A stretch of 64,000 nucleotides of DNA, taken from positions 2,398,010-2,462,009 of the forward strand of contig NZ_AP025314.1 of the NCBI RefSeq assembly GCF_036492835.1, given 5' to 3'. Below are positions 1 to 8,536 of this stretch, piece by piece. This DNA is from Fulvitalea axinellae (lineage in GTDB: Bacteria > Bacteroidota > Bacteroidia > Cytophagales > Cyclobacteriaceae). The notes beneath the pieces are model-generated. The model was not told the DNA's origin. It did not search any database and worked only from the letters and a program-made list of their open reading frames with translations. The position numbers and the translations under genes are program-made. Each line of letters opens with the position of its first letter. The stretch's first letter is position 1.

Positions 1-3000
1 GGAGCCAACACTTACTATGAGGCTAGCGCTGAGCAAGGAGCGGAACCATTAACATGGCAAAAGACTTATCAGAAAAAGTTGGAACTGATTTATTCAGGAG
101 GCAATCAGAACCCGGCCAATACGCCAGCCATAACCAATACAATCCGTAACCAAAGAAATGAGAGCCTAAAAAGATTTCACGGTATCGCGTCATTGGCTGT
201 GGCCAAAAGTACGATTACCGAAATGCCATTCGTAACCCGTTTTGGTTTGGGTAACGGTATGCGTTTTTCGGACAAGGGTAAAGTGACATTCGATAAAGGG
301 TGGTATAATATAGGCATTCAGGATTATCTTCCTACTTGGCGTTGGTGGGTCACCAACGACGGAGGTCAGGTGCCTGCGGACCCGATCAATTTGGAATTAT
401 CCTTTGATGACGCATACTTTGCGGGCAACTGCTTGAAGGTTTCTGGAAACACGAGCAAGTCTAATGTTAATCTCTTTAAGACCAAACTTGCTATGTCGTC
501 GCAAGCGGAACTTAAGGTGGTGTATCGGGTAGAAAATGGATCGGACCCGAAAATGAATATCCGCTTGAGCAAAGAAGGGTCGGAAACGATCTTTACAAGG
601 ATTCCTTTGCCAACCACTGACGGTGATGGTTGGAAAACATATACTTGCCGTTTGGCCGATCACGGAATATCTTCAGGTGATGTGGTGGCAATGCTTGGAA
701 TAGAAGTGGAAGGCACGGCAAAGGATTATGTCGCTTATATCGGTGAAATTTCCTTAAATGATCCGTCCAAAGCTTTTCAGCCTGCCAAACCCCAGATTTT
801 GAAATACAAGAATCTGAAAGAAAGTTACGATAAGCTTTCGTTCAAATTGTTTTGGGATAGTAAACCGGGTGCGCCAAAAGGAACGGTTGTTTATAATGAC
901 GAAGTGGACACTTGGTATTTTGAAATCCTGTTGCAGGAAGGCCAAAGCGAACCTGTGCTGTTGAACGCTTGTACCGAATGGGCCGGCTTGGTGGTTGACG
1001 CCCCTTTGAATCCCGAAAACGGAGAATACAGAATAGGGGTAAGGGCGGTAGCTCCTGATGGTGTCACAAAATCCGAGATCGCATGGACTAGACAGGTGAA
1101 ATCCGCAAGGTTGAGTACGGATGTCGAAGTGGACAGGCCTTATATCAACCCTGGCCAAACGGTCACCCTCAAGCTTAAGGATCCGAACATTTCACAGGCT
1201 AGCTGGGAAATCATTGGAAATGGAATAACCGTTGTAAGCAAAACTGGAACGGAGATTACCTTAAATATGGATCAACTGGGTTCGTATGGAGCGAAGTTGA
1301 TCGTTAGCGGGAATGGACAAACTGTAGAGAAAAACCTGGAAGGCATTTTCAGTGTGATTCCGAAAGAAAACGGTTGTACGCCTCAAATGGAGTTTGTTGC
1401 GGAAAATAATCCCGCTCAGATTCCAACTCCGGCAAAGTTGAAATTTACAGGAATCAAGGGAGAAGGAAAGATTTCAACAGGAGTTCAGGTAAGCACTTTG
1501 GATCATATTGCTTTGAGCGATAAAATTATCGGAACGCAGAACAAATTCACATATGGGTTCTGGTTTAATGCTGATCTGATTGCCAATGACCGAATGCGCC
1601 TATTCGGGAAACGTAGGGAAGACACGGGTACCCGAGATTTTGATATTAAGGTTAGGGCCACTGGAGAGTTGGAATTCTTCTCGAGAAAGTATACTCCAAT
1701 GACTAATGTGTTGAAAAACACAAAAGTGGAGCCCGGAAAGTGGACTCATTTGGCAATGGCTTATAATGGTTCGTCTTTGGTGATTTATATCAATGGCCGT
1801 GAAGTTAGGCGTTGGGAAAATCGTCAGCTGAACCTTCGTCAACATTCTGATGCTTTTATCGTGTTGGGAGATCTCAGCTTTAGAGGCAAGTTCGACGAAC
1901 TGCAATTATGGAACCGTATGCTCACTCCTGAGGAAATCAGGCTGAATATGAACAGAAAGCCGCTGAACGAAAGTGGGCTTATAGGTTATTGGGACTTTGA
2001 TAAGAAAAACGGGCTCGGGCAATATGTCAATCAAGGAAGCTTTGGTGGAAACCATGCGTTTAGAGCTAAAAACCCAACCGGTAAGAAGGAAGTGCTTATT
2101 GCTCCAATGGCTGTTGCTGGATGCCCTGTTATTGGCGGAGATTTCTCTGTGAATCCGAAAATCAATTGGGGGCTTGGAGAGTTAACCTATGAGTTGTCAG
2201 GAGATTCGGTTGATGTCTCTTATGGAACGCCTGGGCTGTATAATGTAAATTGTATGGCGGAAAGCGTATTGGGGCACAATGAGTTGCTAAAAGATAACTT
2301 TTTGAAAATAACCGCTCCCGATACAGAAGCGTTAAGGGCTGGTTTTAACGTAACCTCAAGAGTTGTCGAACAAGGAAACGAAATAGTGTTCTATGATGCC
2401 TCATACGGTGTTCCCGAAACTTATGAGTGGACATTTGAAGGAGGCTCTCCAAAGAATGGTGATTCGAAAGAGCGGGCAGTGACTTATCATGTGCCCGGAA
2501 CCTATAAAGTCACTCTTAAAGTATTGAATTCACAGGGAGAGGATATTTTGGAAAAGAGTGATTACATCACTGTTAAGGGAATTGAGGCGAAAGAGAGACC
2601 TGCCGCTGATTTCAGGGCTTCGAAAACAGCCTTGAACAAAGGCGAATCAGTTATCTTCGAAGACCTCTCCGCAAATGCTCCGTCTCAGTGGGCATGGACG
2701 TTTGAGGGCGGAGAGCCCGCCGAGAGTAATGATAAGGCTCCCGAGGTTACTTATAGCCAGCCAGGTACATATAGGGTTACGCTTACTGTGCGAAATTCGA
2801 AAGGGGAGAATACGGCGACCAAGAACACTTATATAACCGTAGCTCCGTTTACTAGCGATGTTTTCTATATTCGAAATGTAGGTACAGGATCTGTGTTGGA
2901 CATATTGGGCGCAAATGAATTCAGCGGTGCTGTAGCTACAGCAAACACTGAGAAACTTTCGCAAAAATGGAGAAGAAAGCCTACGGCTGACGGCGCTTTC

Positions 3001-4242
3001 CATTTTGATAATGAAAGCGGAGCGCTTAGGCTTAATGCTCCAAAAGCGAATCCTGTTCGGGTCATATCGGATGCTAATGCGGGAATGAATGTACGCTGGA
3101 AGCTTAAATTCCTCTCGAATGGCTATGTAAACATCATTCACCTGGGATCTGGTCTCATTCTTCATGCTGATAAAGACGGTAAGGTGACGCTTGTGTCGTC
3201 ACAGACAACCGGATCGAACGTAGAATGGACATTTGACGAAAACCCTACAGCCGGCCCTAAGTTGCCGATTGTGGATTTTAAGGCTGACATTACCAAAGTA
3301 AAGTCTGGCGGAAGTGTGAGTTTCACGGACCTTACCGTAAATGGGACATCATCTAGAATATGGACATTTGAGGGAGGAACCCCTAAAATGAGCGAAGAGG
3401 AAAGCCCTGAGGTGGTGTACAATAAGCCGGGAGTTTATAAAGTTGCTTTGACCGTTAATAACATGTTTGGAGATGGGCAGAGAACCAAAGAAGGGTACAT
3501 TACGGTCAGCGCATTCGGAACCGAGGTGTTTTACATCCGAAATGTGGCTACGGCTGAGGTATTGGATATTGCAGGGAAAATTAGTCCGAGTGACGTGATA
3601 GTAACGAGAAATTCGGATAAACTGACTCAGCAGTGGAGAAAAGTGGATGACGGCGAGGGAGCGTACCATTTTGACAACGAAGGTGGAGCTCTTAGACTCA
3701 ACGCTCCTCATGCCGGAAGTTTAGCCTTTGATGTAAGGGTGATAGGTGACGCCAATAGTGGTAAAAATGTCCGTTGGACACTGAAACACTTGCCAAACGG
3801 CCATGTAAACATCGTTCATATTGGTTCGGGAAAGATTCTGAGGGTTAATCCTCAGGGCGTCGTGGACTTGGTAGCGCCTACAGTAGCTGGTGACGCAGTG
3901 GAATGGGTATTTGATGATAAGGTTTCAAATATTCAAGCTAGAGTAAATGTTGCGGGTGATTCCCCAAGTATTAATCAGGAAAAGCTCTCGGATATAGTAG
4001 TGTTCCCTAACCCGGTCAAAGCTGGAGGTGAATTAAGAGTTGAGTGTTTTGCTAAAAAAGAAGGGGAACTGGCGGAATTTAGGATTCATGATATCATGGG
4101 TAATACGGTTCTGAAACGTAATGTGCCTTTGGAAAAAGGAAATAACCGGATTCAGCTGGAAATAAACCTCACTGAAGGGGTGTATGTATTGGAAGTGTCT
4201 TTGGAAGAATTTATGGAGACATTCAGAATACTCGTACGGTGA
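1..4242 (+). CDS. Endo-beta-N-acetylglucosaminidase, GH85-like, C-terminal part (5' end outside window)
   Basis: The frame is open from base 1, with no stop and no convincing start, so the gene begins upstream of the window. The first ~270 residues carry GH85 hallmarks (FVTRFGLGNGMRF, then a DYLPTWRWWV stretch) followed by the beta-sandwich domains that trail the GH85 barrel; the catalytic barrel itself would lie mostly outside. GH85 enzymes cut the GlcNAc-GlcNAc core of N-glycans. Next come a LamG/concanavalin-like domain (about 1470-2010), PKD domains (about 2335-2580, 2605-2850, 3260-3510; each with WTFEGG) and two ricin-like trefoil domains (about 2855-3240, 3515-3915; each starts FYIRNV). 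It ends in a T9SS type A sorting domain (VVFPNPV near 4000, final GVYVLEV), so export to the cell surface is expected. A terminator follows. Module calls are firm; GH85 is likely but the active site is not visible. Confidence 0.75.
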   Translation, partial: GANTYYEASAEQGAEPLTWQKTYQKKLELIYSGGNQNPANTPAITNTIRNQRNESLKRFHGIASLAVAKSTITEMPFVTRFGLGNGMRFSDKGKVTFDKGWYNIGIQDYLPTWRWWVTNDGGQVPADPINLELSFDDAYFAGNCLKVSGNTSKSNVNLFKTKLAMSSQAELKVVYRVENGSDPKMNIRLSKEGSETIFTRIPLPTTDGDGWKTYTCRLADHGISSGDVVAMLGIEVEGTAKDYVAYIGEISLNDPSKAFQPAKPQILKYKNLKESYDKLSFKLFWDSKPGAPKGTVVYNDEVDTWYFEILLQEGQSEPVLLNACTEWAGLVVDAPLNPENGEYRIGVRAVAPDGVTKSEIAWTRQVKSARLSTDVEVDRPYINPGQTVTLKLKDPNISQASWEIIGNGITVVSKTGTEITLNMDQLGSYGAKLIVSGNGQTVEKNLEGIFSVIPKENGCTPQMEFVAENNPAQIPTPAKLKFTGIKGEGKISTGVQVSTLDHIALSDKIIGTQNKFTYGFWFNADLIANDRMRLFGKRREDTGTRDFDIKVRATGELEFFSRKYTPMTNVLKNTKVEPGKWTHLAMAYNGSSLVIYINGREVRRWENRQLNLRQHSDAFIVLGDLSFRGKFDELQLWNRMLTPEEIRLNMNRKPLNESGLIGYWDFDKKNGLGQYVNQGSFGGNHAFRAKNPTGKKEVLIAPMAVAGCPVIGGDFSVNPKINWGLGELTYELSGDSVDVSYGTPGLYNVNCMAESVLGHNELLKDNFLKITAPDTEALRAGFNVTSRVVEQGNEIVFYDASYGVPETYEWTFEGGSPKNGDSKERAVTYHVPGTYKVTLKVLNSQGEDILEKSDYITVKGIEAKERPAADFRASKTALNKGESVIFEDLSANAPSQWAWTFEGGEPAESNDKAPEVTYSQPGTYRVTLTVRNSKGENTATKNTYITVAPFTSDVFYIRNVGTGSVLDILGANEFSGAVATANTEKLSQKWRRKPTADGAFHFDNESGALRLNAPKANPVRVISDANAGMNVRWKLKFLSNGYVNIIHLGSGLILHADKDGKVTLVSSQTTGSNVEWTFDENPTAGPKLPIVDFKADITKVKSGGSVSFTDLTVNGTSSRIWTFEGGTPKMSEEESPEVVYNKPGVYKVALTVNNMFGDGQRTKEGYITVSAFGTEVFYIRNVATAEVLDIAGKISPSDVIVTRNSDKLTQQWRKVDDGEGAYHFDNEGGALRLNAPHAGSLAFDVRVIGDANSGKNVRWTLKHLPNGHVNIVHIGSGKILRVNPQGVVDLVAPTVAGDAVEWVFDDKVSNIQARVNVAGDSPSINQEKLSDIVVFPNPVKAGGELRVECFAKKEGELAEFRIHDIMGNTVLKRNVPLEKGNNRIQLEINLTEGVYVLEVSLEEFMETFRILVR

Positions 4243-4263
4243 CGGTGATTAAATAACAAATTG

Positions 4264-4304
4264 AAAAGCCTTGGTTCGGGAAAGTCCGAATCAAGGCTTT
4301 TTTT
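4264..4304 (+). terminator. Intrinsic terminator of the GH85-like gene
   Basis: A hairpin with stem AAAAGCCTTG / CAAGGCTTTT, extended inside by TTCGG/CCGAA, is followed by a T run. It begins 21 bases after the stop at 4242. Confidence 0.85.
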
Positions 4305-4384
4305 CATTTAATAGATTTAAGCCTATGCGCAGTTGATTAATTTTAATTTCACATAAGATTTTTTCTGCATTTCATCGTTTGTCT

Positions 4385-4392
4385 TATTTTTG
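4385..4392 (+). promoter_or_regulatory. Possible -7 element (TATTTTTG) for the gene at 4519
   Basis: TATTTTTG fits the Bacteroidota -7 consensus TAnnTTTG in the A+T-rich spacer before 4519. The matching -33 TTG is not clean (TTC at the right distance), so this is a weak call. It would leave a leader of about 120 bases. Confidence 0.3.
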
Positions 4393-4518
4393 TTGATAAT
4401 ATGAAGCTATGACAATTAGGTTATCCAAAGAGCTTCGTTAGATATGTTGATGTTGTGTTCTGTTATTTAATATTTTATAGCGTTAGCTAATCACCAAACC
4501 CTGTTTAAACTTCACAAA

Positions 4519-5589
4519 ATGGCGAGAATTATTTTTGGAACCCGTAGCGTTAAAATCAAGAGTTATGACGCTGGGGAATTAGAGATGTCCGAACTTGGAA
4601 ACGCAAAGGTTGAGTATCGGCAAAAGTATTTTCATCTTTATTTTATACCATTTTTCCCAACAAGTAAGTTTGTCGCTTTACGGAAGCAGGATGGAGAGCT
4701 TTATGAAATTCCCAGACCAATAAGGCATGAGATATTAAAAAAAATCAAAAAAGAGCCGTCAACCCCATGGATTAGTTTTCTGGGGCCGATATTGTTATTG
4801 CTTGCCGGGGGGATTTATTTGGGTAACGAGGCGTATGATGACTATAAAATTTATCGATATAGTAAACATTCATACGAATTGACCGCCGAATGGAATATGA
4901 AGTTGTTGGGCGCTTTAAATACGGATGATTTTATCAAAGTAGAAGGAGATAAAATTAACGTTGAAAGCGTAGACTACCTTAAAGTGGAAGAGATTCAAGG
5001 GGATAGTTTGCTGGTTAGCGGTTTTGAAACAAGTTTCGGTTATCGGAATAATCTTGCTAGCGATATTCAGCAGGAATATTTGAATAATATTGCGAAGCTG
5101 AAGACTGTATGGGTAAAACGAGATGTGTTACGTTCCGCTGTTTACGAAGATTATGACGAATACAAATCGGAAGATACACAAGGAATAAGCATCCTTAAAA
5201 CGGAACAAACCTATTTTATCAGTAGGATAGATCGCCTCGATGGCGCCCCATTGATTAGAAGCGAACAGTCCGGCGGGTATTCTTCAATGCAACAAGGCAA
5301 TTCGAGATTTTCGGTTCATATGGATCTTTCTAACTACGGTGGAGCGGGAAAGATTGTTCGGATCGAAAACATGAGCGGGGAAATCAACTGGACAACTCCA
5401 TTGCCTTTAGACTTGGGCTCGGAAAAGTCCGAAAGGCGTTTTTCCCTGTCTGGAGATAATTATAGTTTTGATTTTGAACTGGATTTTGTCCTGCATATTA
5501 TGACAAAGGACGGTAAGTTGGTTAAATATCGGGCATTGGCTGAAAAGGGAGACTATACACCTGGTCATGTTTTTCGGATGGTAGAATAG
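4519..5589 (+). CDS. Single-pass membrane protein with zinc-ribbon-like N-terminus lacking cysteines
   Basis: A protein of 356 residues. Residues 1-65 (IIFGTRSVKIKS ... KYFHLYFIPFFPTSKF) follow the pattern of small Bacteroidota zinc-ribbon membrane proteins, in which IIFGTR is followed by a CxxC pair and then YFHxFxIPxFP. Here the cysteine positions are occupied by other residues, so zinc binding is probably lost. A hydrophobic segment at about 87-106 (ISFLGPILLLLAGGIYLG) gives one transmembrane helix, followed by a large soluble domain of unknown function. It stands alone between a terminator and an IS. The function is unknown; the N-terminal comparison is from memory of the family. Confidence 0.6.
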   Translation: MARIIFGTRSVKIKSYDAGELEMSELGNAKVEYRQKYFHLYFIPFFPTSKFVALRKQDGELYEIPRPIRHEILKKIKKEPSTPWISFLGPILLLLAGGIYLGNEAYDDYKIYRYSKHSYELTAEWNMKLLGALNTDDFIKVEGDKINVESVDYLKVEEIQGDSLLVSGFETSFGYRNNLASDIQQEYLNNIAKLKTVWVKRDVLRSAVYEDYDEYKSEDTQGISILKTEQTYFISRIDRLDGAPLIRSEQSGGYSSMQQGNSRFSVHMDLSNYGGAGKIVRIENMSGEINWTTPLPLDLGSEKSERRFSLSGDNYSFDFELDFVLHIMTKDGKLVKYRALAEKGDYTPGHVFRMVE

Positions 5590-5668
5590 AGGTAGATAGC
5601 CTGATAAGTCAATAGAATGTAGTGTCTCCGGCTATAACGCTTTATTGTGAGAAATACGACAGTTTTTT

Positions 5669-5697
5669 AAGGGTGCTTTTATTGGCGCCCTTTTATA
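5669..5697 (+). terminator. Probable terminator after the membrane protein gene
   Basis: Stem AAGGGTGC / GCGCCCTT with an 8-base loop and a following TTTTAT, 80 bases after the stop at 5589. Confidence 0.55.
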
Positions 5698-5724
5698 TTG
5701 CTGTCAATAACTGGATGTTATTTA

Positions 5725-6918
5725 CTGAACTTTCGCTCTCCCTGCATTTGGGAGAGCGATTCTTAATGAATATATTTCAGGCCGACCGCAAGGCGTCAAG
5801 TTCTTCCATGGCAGCCTTTATCATCTTCAAATACAATTTTGATTTTATCGCAAAGTGATTCAGCTTCTCCTTAACCTTCAGTTTTTCCAGTTTTATGTAG
5901 GCGATCATGGAAGCGAAGATGTGGTTCAATTGGGTAATCTCCATCTTTGTGGGAGACTTGCCTAACATCGTGTTTTGCTTGAGCGACTTATGGAACTCCT
6001 CGACTTTCCACCGTTTTTGGTAGATCGCTACGATATCCTCGAAAGCCATGTTCTCCCCGTTGGTAACCAGCCATTGTTCCGCGGTCGACCGGTCCCTGTT
6101 TGTAAAGACTTGTTTGGCGAGCGTGACAGGAAAATCAACTCCCTTGACCCACACCCGCTTCACTTGACCGCTTTCAATAGGCGCATCCGAAACGTGAATG
6201 AATTTGCCCTCGTTTTTGTCCTTTTCGCTCATTGCTATATTCCTGTTGCTCTTCAGCGGGCAAACGAAAACCTTCTTGAGCTTGTAATGAATATACTTCA
6301 GCGTATCGCTGGCGGTGAACCACGTATCGAAAAGAATGTACCTGAAAACCAGTTTGTTCAGAAAGTTTAGACGGTGTAAAACTTCCAGTACCATCTCATT
6401 TTTCGTTTTCTCGCTTTTACGCTTTTCCTTCCCGTTCTTGTCTATGTATTTCACCGTCTTGTGGACGATCTCATAAGCGACCGGACAGTTAACCGTTTGT
6501 CCTTCCACGGTATTGCTCAGAAGAAAGTTAAGGGAGTTGATCCCTTTGACCGCTTTGCCTACAGTATGGTCGAAATGATAAGCTACGATGTCGTTTTCCG
6601 AGGAATGAGGCTTGTGGACAATGCAATCGTCGATACTCAAAACCGCCTCTTCGCCCTCAATACTCCTGGCGAAAGACTTCACCTCTTTCCAAAAAGCCTT
6701 TTGGTCCATGTCCGGTTGCTTGAGGAGGTCGCTGAAATAATCATGGGGAATCTGATTGTCCAAAGATGCTGAGAGCCCTGTTGAGGTGGCTTGCCCTCGA
6801 CTGGCAATAAGATAATCCGTGTATAATTCAAATCCGTCTCTCCTTTTCATTTTTCAAAAATCGGTCACTTATCATATAATTTCCAAAATTGCAATAGGAA
6901 AGGCGAGCGAAAGGTCAG
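5725..6918. mobile_element. IS4-like insertion sequence, complete, with 7-bp target duplication
   Basis: The ends are imperfect inverted repeats: CTGAACTTTCGCTCTCC on the left and, read inward from the right, CTGACCTTTCGCTCGCC. The element is flanked by identical TTATTTA at 5718-5724 and 6919-6925, which I read as the target-site duplication. The left end also folds on itself (TCGCTCTCCC / GGGAGAGCGA around a 7-base loop). It holds one transposase gene on the minus strand. The right duplication overlaps the stop codon of the neighbouring gene (TAA at 6923-6925), so that gene remains intact but is separated from whatever once followed it. A palindrome built from this same left end occurs at 62273-62323. 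Confidence 0.85.
5777..6850 (-). CDS. IS4/IS701-like DDE transposase
   Basis: A protein of 357 residues filling the IS. It has an RNase H-like DDE layout: first acidic residues in VLSIDDCIVHKP (D74/D75), a second Asp in YILFDTWFTAS, and the glutamate in the late block WKVEEFHKSLKQ, which resembles the YREK-type signature of IS4-like transposases. The HFDHTVGKAVKGIN segment after the first Asp recalls IS701-group enzymes, so the subgroup is left open. The 7-bp target duplication does not fit the usual IS701 length. The reading frame is intact, so the element may be active. It cuts at the terminal repeats and inserts the element into A+T-rich target DNA. Confidence 0.85.
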   Translation of the reverse strand: MKRRDGFELYTDYLIASRGQATSTGLSASLDNQIPHDYFSDLLKQPDMDQKAFWKEVKSFARSIEGEEAVLSIDDCIVHKPHSSENDIVAYHFDHTVGKAVKGINSLNFLLSNTVEGQTVNCPVAYEIVHKTVKYIDKNGKEKRKSEKTKNEMVLEVLHRLNFLNKLVFRYILFDTWFTASDTLKYIHYKLKKVFVCPLKSNRNIAMSEKDKNEGKFIHVSDAPIESGQVKRVWVKGVDFPVTLAKQVFTNRDRSTAEQWLVTNGENMAFEDIVAIYQKRWKVEEFHKSLKQNTMLGKSPTKMEITQLNHIFASMIAYIKLEKLKVKEKLNHFAIKSKLYLKMIKAAMEELDALRSA

Positions 6919-6922
6919 TTAT

Positions 6923-8356
6923 TTAATGAATCCCAAATTCCTCATGTGGTTCTCCATACTTATAATCCCTGTCTTGGTTTAGCTCGAAAACATAAGCGAA
7001 CCATTTCCGGAGTTTGTCGGCCACTTTTTCGGCGGAATATGCGACGCCCATTCCACGGGTTTCGAATATGGGCATTTCCTCTTCCGAATATGGGTGTACA
7101 TCTGTTTTTTCACGCATTTCTCCCAATGACTGAAGCCATTCCCTTCTGCTTGGAACGGGGAAGTGATGTGGGCTAAGCAAATCCGTATCCGGTATTGAAT
7201 CGGCCCATTGCCCGCTGGAAAGACCGGCTAACATATTTGTGGAATAAATAAGAAAGTGGGGAAAACCCCGGTAAATACCTTTTGCGAAAAATGGCGCTTC
7301 CAGATTTATGGATTTCGGCCCGGACATAGGCCAAACAACTTTAGGGTTTTTATAGTTGGACCAGTCATTACGTTTTTTACCGAATATCTCGGGTCTGCAC
7401 ATTGTCCGGACAAGTTCTTTCCAAGCTTGATTGTTGTTCAAGCGAAAAAATAATTGTTCTTCATTTGGTAGCAGAGAGAATATCTTGGCGAAGTCAGTGC
7501 GGGCTAATATTGTGGTGAAGGCTTTGACATAAGAATACACGGGCATGGATCCGCTCATTAAGTAAAAGCAGATCTGTTGGAGCGTTCCTCGTAATGCGTC
7601 GCTGGCTTTGACTCCAGGGGCTTCGGGGTGTTCTGTCCAGAATACTTCCAGCGCCTCTTTAGATACCAATGTGCAATGGCTCATCAAAACCAAATTGGAA
7701 TGATAGCCGAAAAAGGGGAGGTGTCCTATTTCCTGTCGTAGCGCTTTTTTTCTTTCGGCCATTTCCGCGCTTTCCCCGACTTCTCCCATCCCGATATCGT
7801 TAAGCATAGCGGAAAGTCTGCTTATGCGTATCCCTGAGGTGGCTTGCGGAAACATGGGCAACTCATATTGGGAGTGGGTAAGATCCAGAAGTATCCTTTC
7901 TTTGGCGTGAAGCCCTAATCCTTCCGCCTCAAAAGTATCCAGACCTACGACGGATTTTGCGGTTTTAGCGATTTCACAGAATCGCTTTAATTGCTCAATA
8001 AAGACGGACAGTTCATGGAAGCCCTCCAGAGTTTCTTCGAAAGGCTTGGTAACGATTTCTACAGTAGAACCGATGTAGGGACCGTCTTCGGCCTCCAAAT
8101 CGAAATAAGGGGAGCTAAGTAAAGTTTCTCCTTTTTCCAGGGGTTTGGTGTGAAGTAAGCCAAATCGCCGTTTACGAAAGCCTTCTTCGCTTTTTGATTG
8201 GCCTGAAAATATACTGCGGAATTCTATTTCGAAACCAATTTTCCGCTGTATCGGTTGGTCTTTGGAAAAAGGCTGAATCGGAGGGGCCTTGGACAACCCT
8301 TGCTTAGGGGACGCATTGTGTTTTTTCCGCTTTCTTGCTGGCGTTTGCCTAAACAT
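6923..8356 (-). CDS. Putative secreted cargo/toxin protein with GFEIEF domain (amidoligase-like?)
   Basis: A protein of 477 residues with no signal peptide. The N-terminus is MFRQTPARKRKKHNAS, then a proline/glutamine linker ending DQPIQRKIGFEIEF. A P-[IV]-Q-R-K linker leading into a GFEIE or GFEFE domain occurs in cargo of contractile injection systems and DUF4157-type toxins. GFEIEF followed by STVEIVTKPFEE and a helix (SVFIEQLKRFCE) is like the start of amidoligase/glutamate-cysteine-ligase-fold domains, whose acidic residues bind metal-ATP; this is a weak comparison. The remaining ~300 residues are unrecognised. The leader resembles those of the proteins at 9208 and 12137. The stop codon lies in the target duplication of the adjacent IS. 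The gene is real; the function is uncertain. Confidence 0.55.
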   Translation of the reverse strand: MFRQTPARKRKKHNASPKQGLSKAPPIQPFSKDQPIQRKIGFEIEFRSIFSGQSKSEEGFRKRRFGLLHTKPLEKGETLLSSPYFDLEAEDGPYIGSTVEIVTKPFEETLEGFHELSVFIEQLKRFCEIAKTAKSVVGLDTFEAEGLGLHAKERILLDLTHSQYELPMFPQATSGIRISRLSAMLNDIGMGEVGESAEMAERKKALRQEIGHLPFFGYHSNLVLMSHCTLVSKEALEVFWTEHPEAPGVKASDALRGTLQQICFYLMSGSMPVYSYVKAFTTILARTDFAKIFSLLPNEEQLFFRLNNNQAWKELVRTMCRPEIFGKKRNDWSNYKNPKVVWPMSGPKSINLEAPFFAKGIYRGFPHFLIYSTNMLAGLSSGQWADSIPDTDLLSPHHFPVPSRREWLQSLGEMREKTDVHPYSEEEMPIFETRGMGVAYSAEKVADKLRKWFAYVFELNQDRDYKYGEPHEEFGIH

Positions 8357-8422
8357 GATCTGTTTGTTCCTAAAGCTGAGTCTCTTCGGTGGTGTCTAGA
8401 TAAAGAGTTGGTTTTTGACTAA

Positions 8423-8468
8423 GGCTGTTCGCAAAAAATCTACCAATAGACTTTTGTAGCGAACAGCC
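8423..8468. terminator. Long hairpin between two minus-strand genes
   Basis: Perfect 10-bp arms GGCTGTTCGC and GCGAACAGCC enclose a loop that can pair further (TCTA/TAGA and AAAA/TTTT). It lies about 70 bases past the stop of the lipoprotein gene at 8537, so it may terminate that transcript, though there is no strong T run after it on the minus strand. Confidence 0.45.
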
Positions 8469-8536
8469 ATCTGTCATTTAGGGTATGCGTTGTTTATACA
8501 GTAAGCGGAAAATCTAAACTCTTGTATACGTATTCC

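Noticed and set aside
5622..5858. A 78-codon plus-strand frame crossing the left end of the IS
   Set aside because: It spans a terminator-like hairpin, the target duplication and the IS end, so it is a chance frame.
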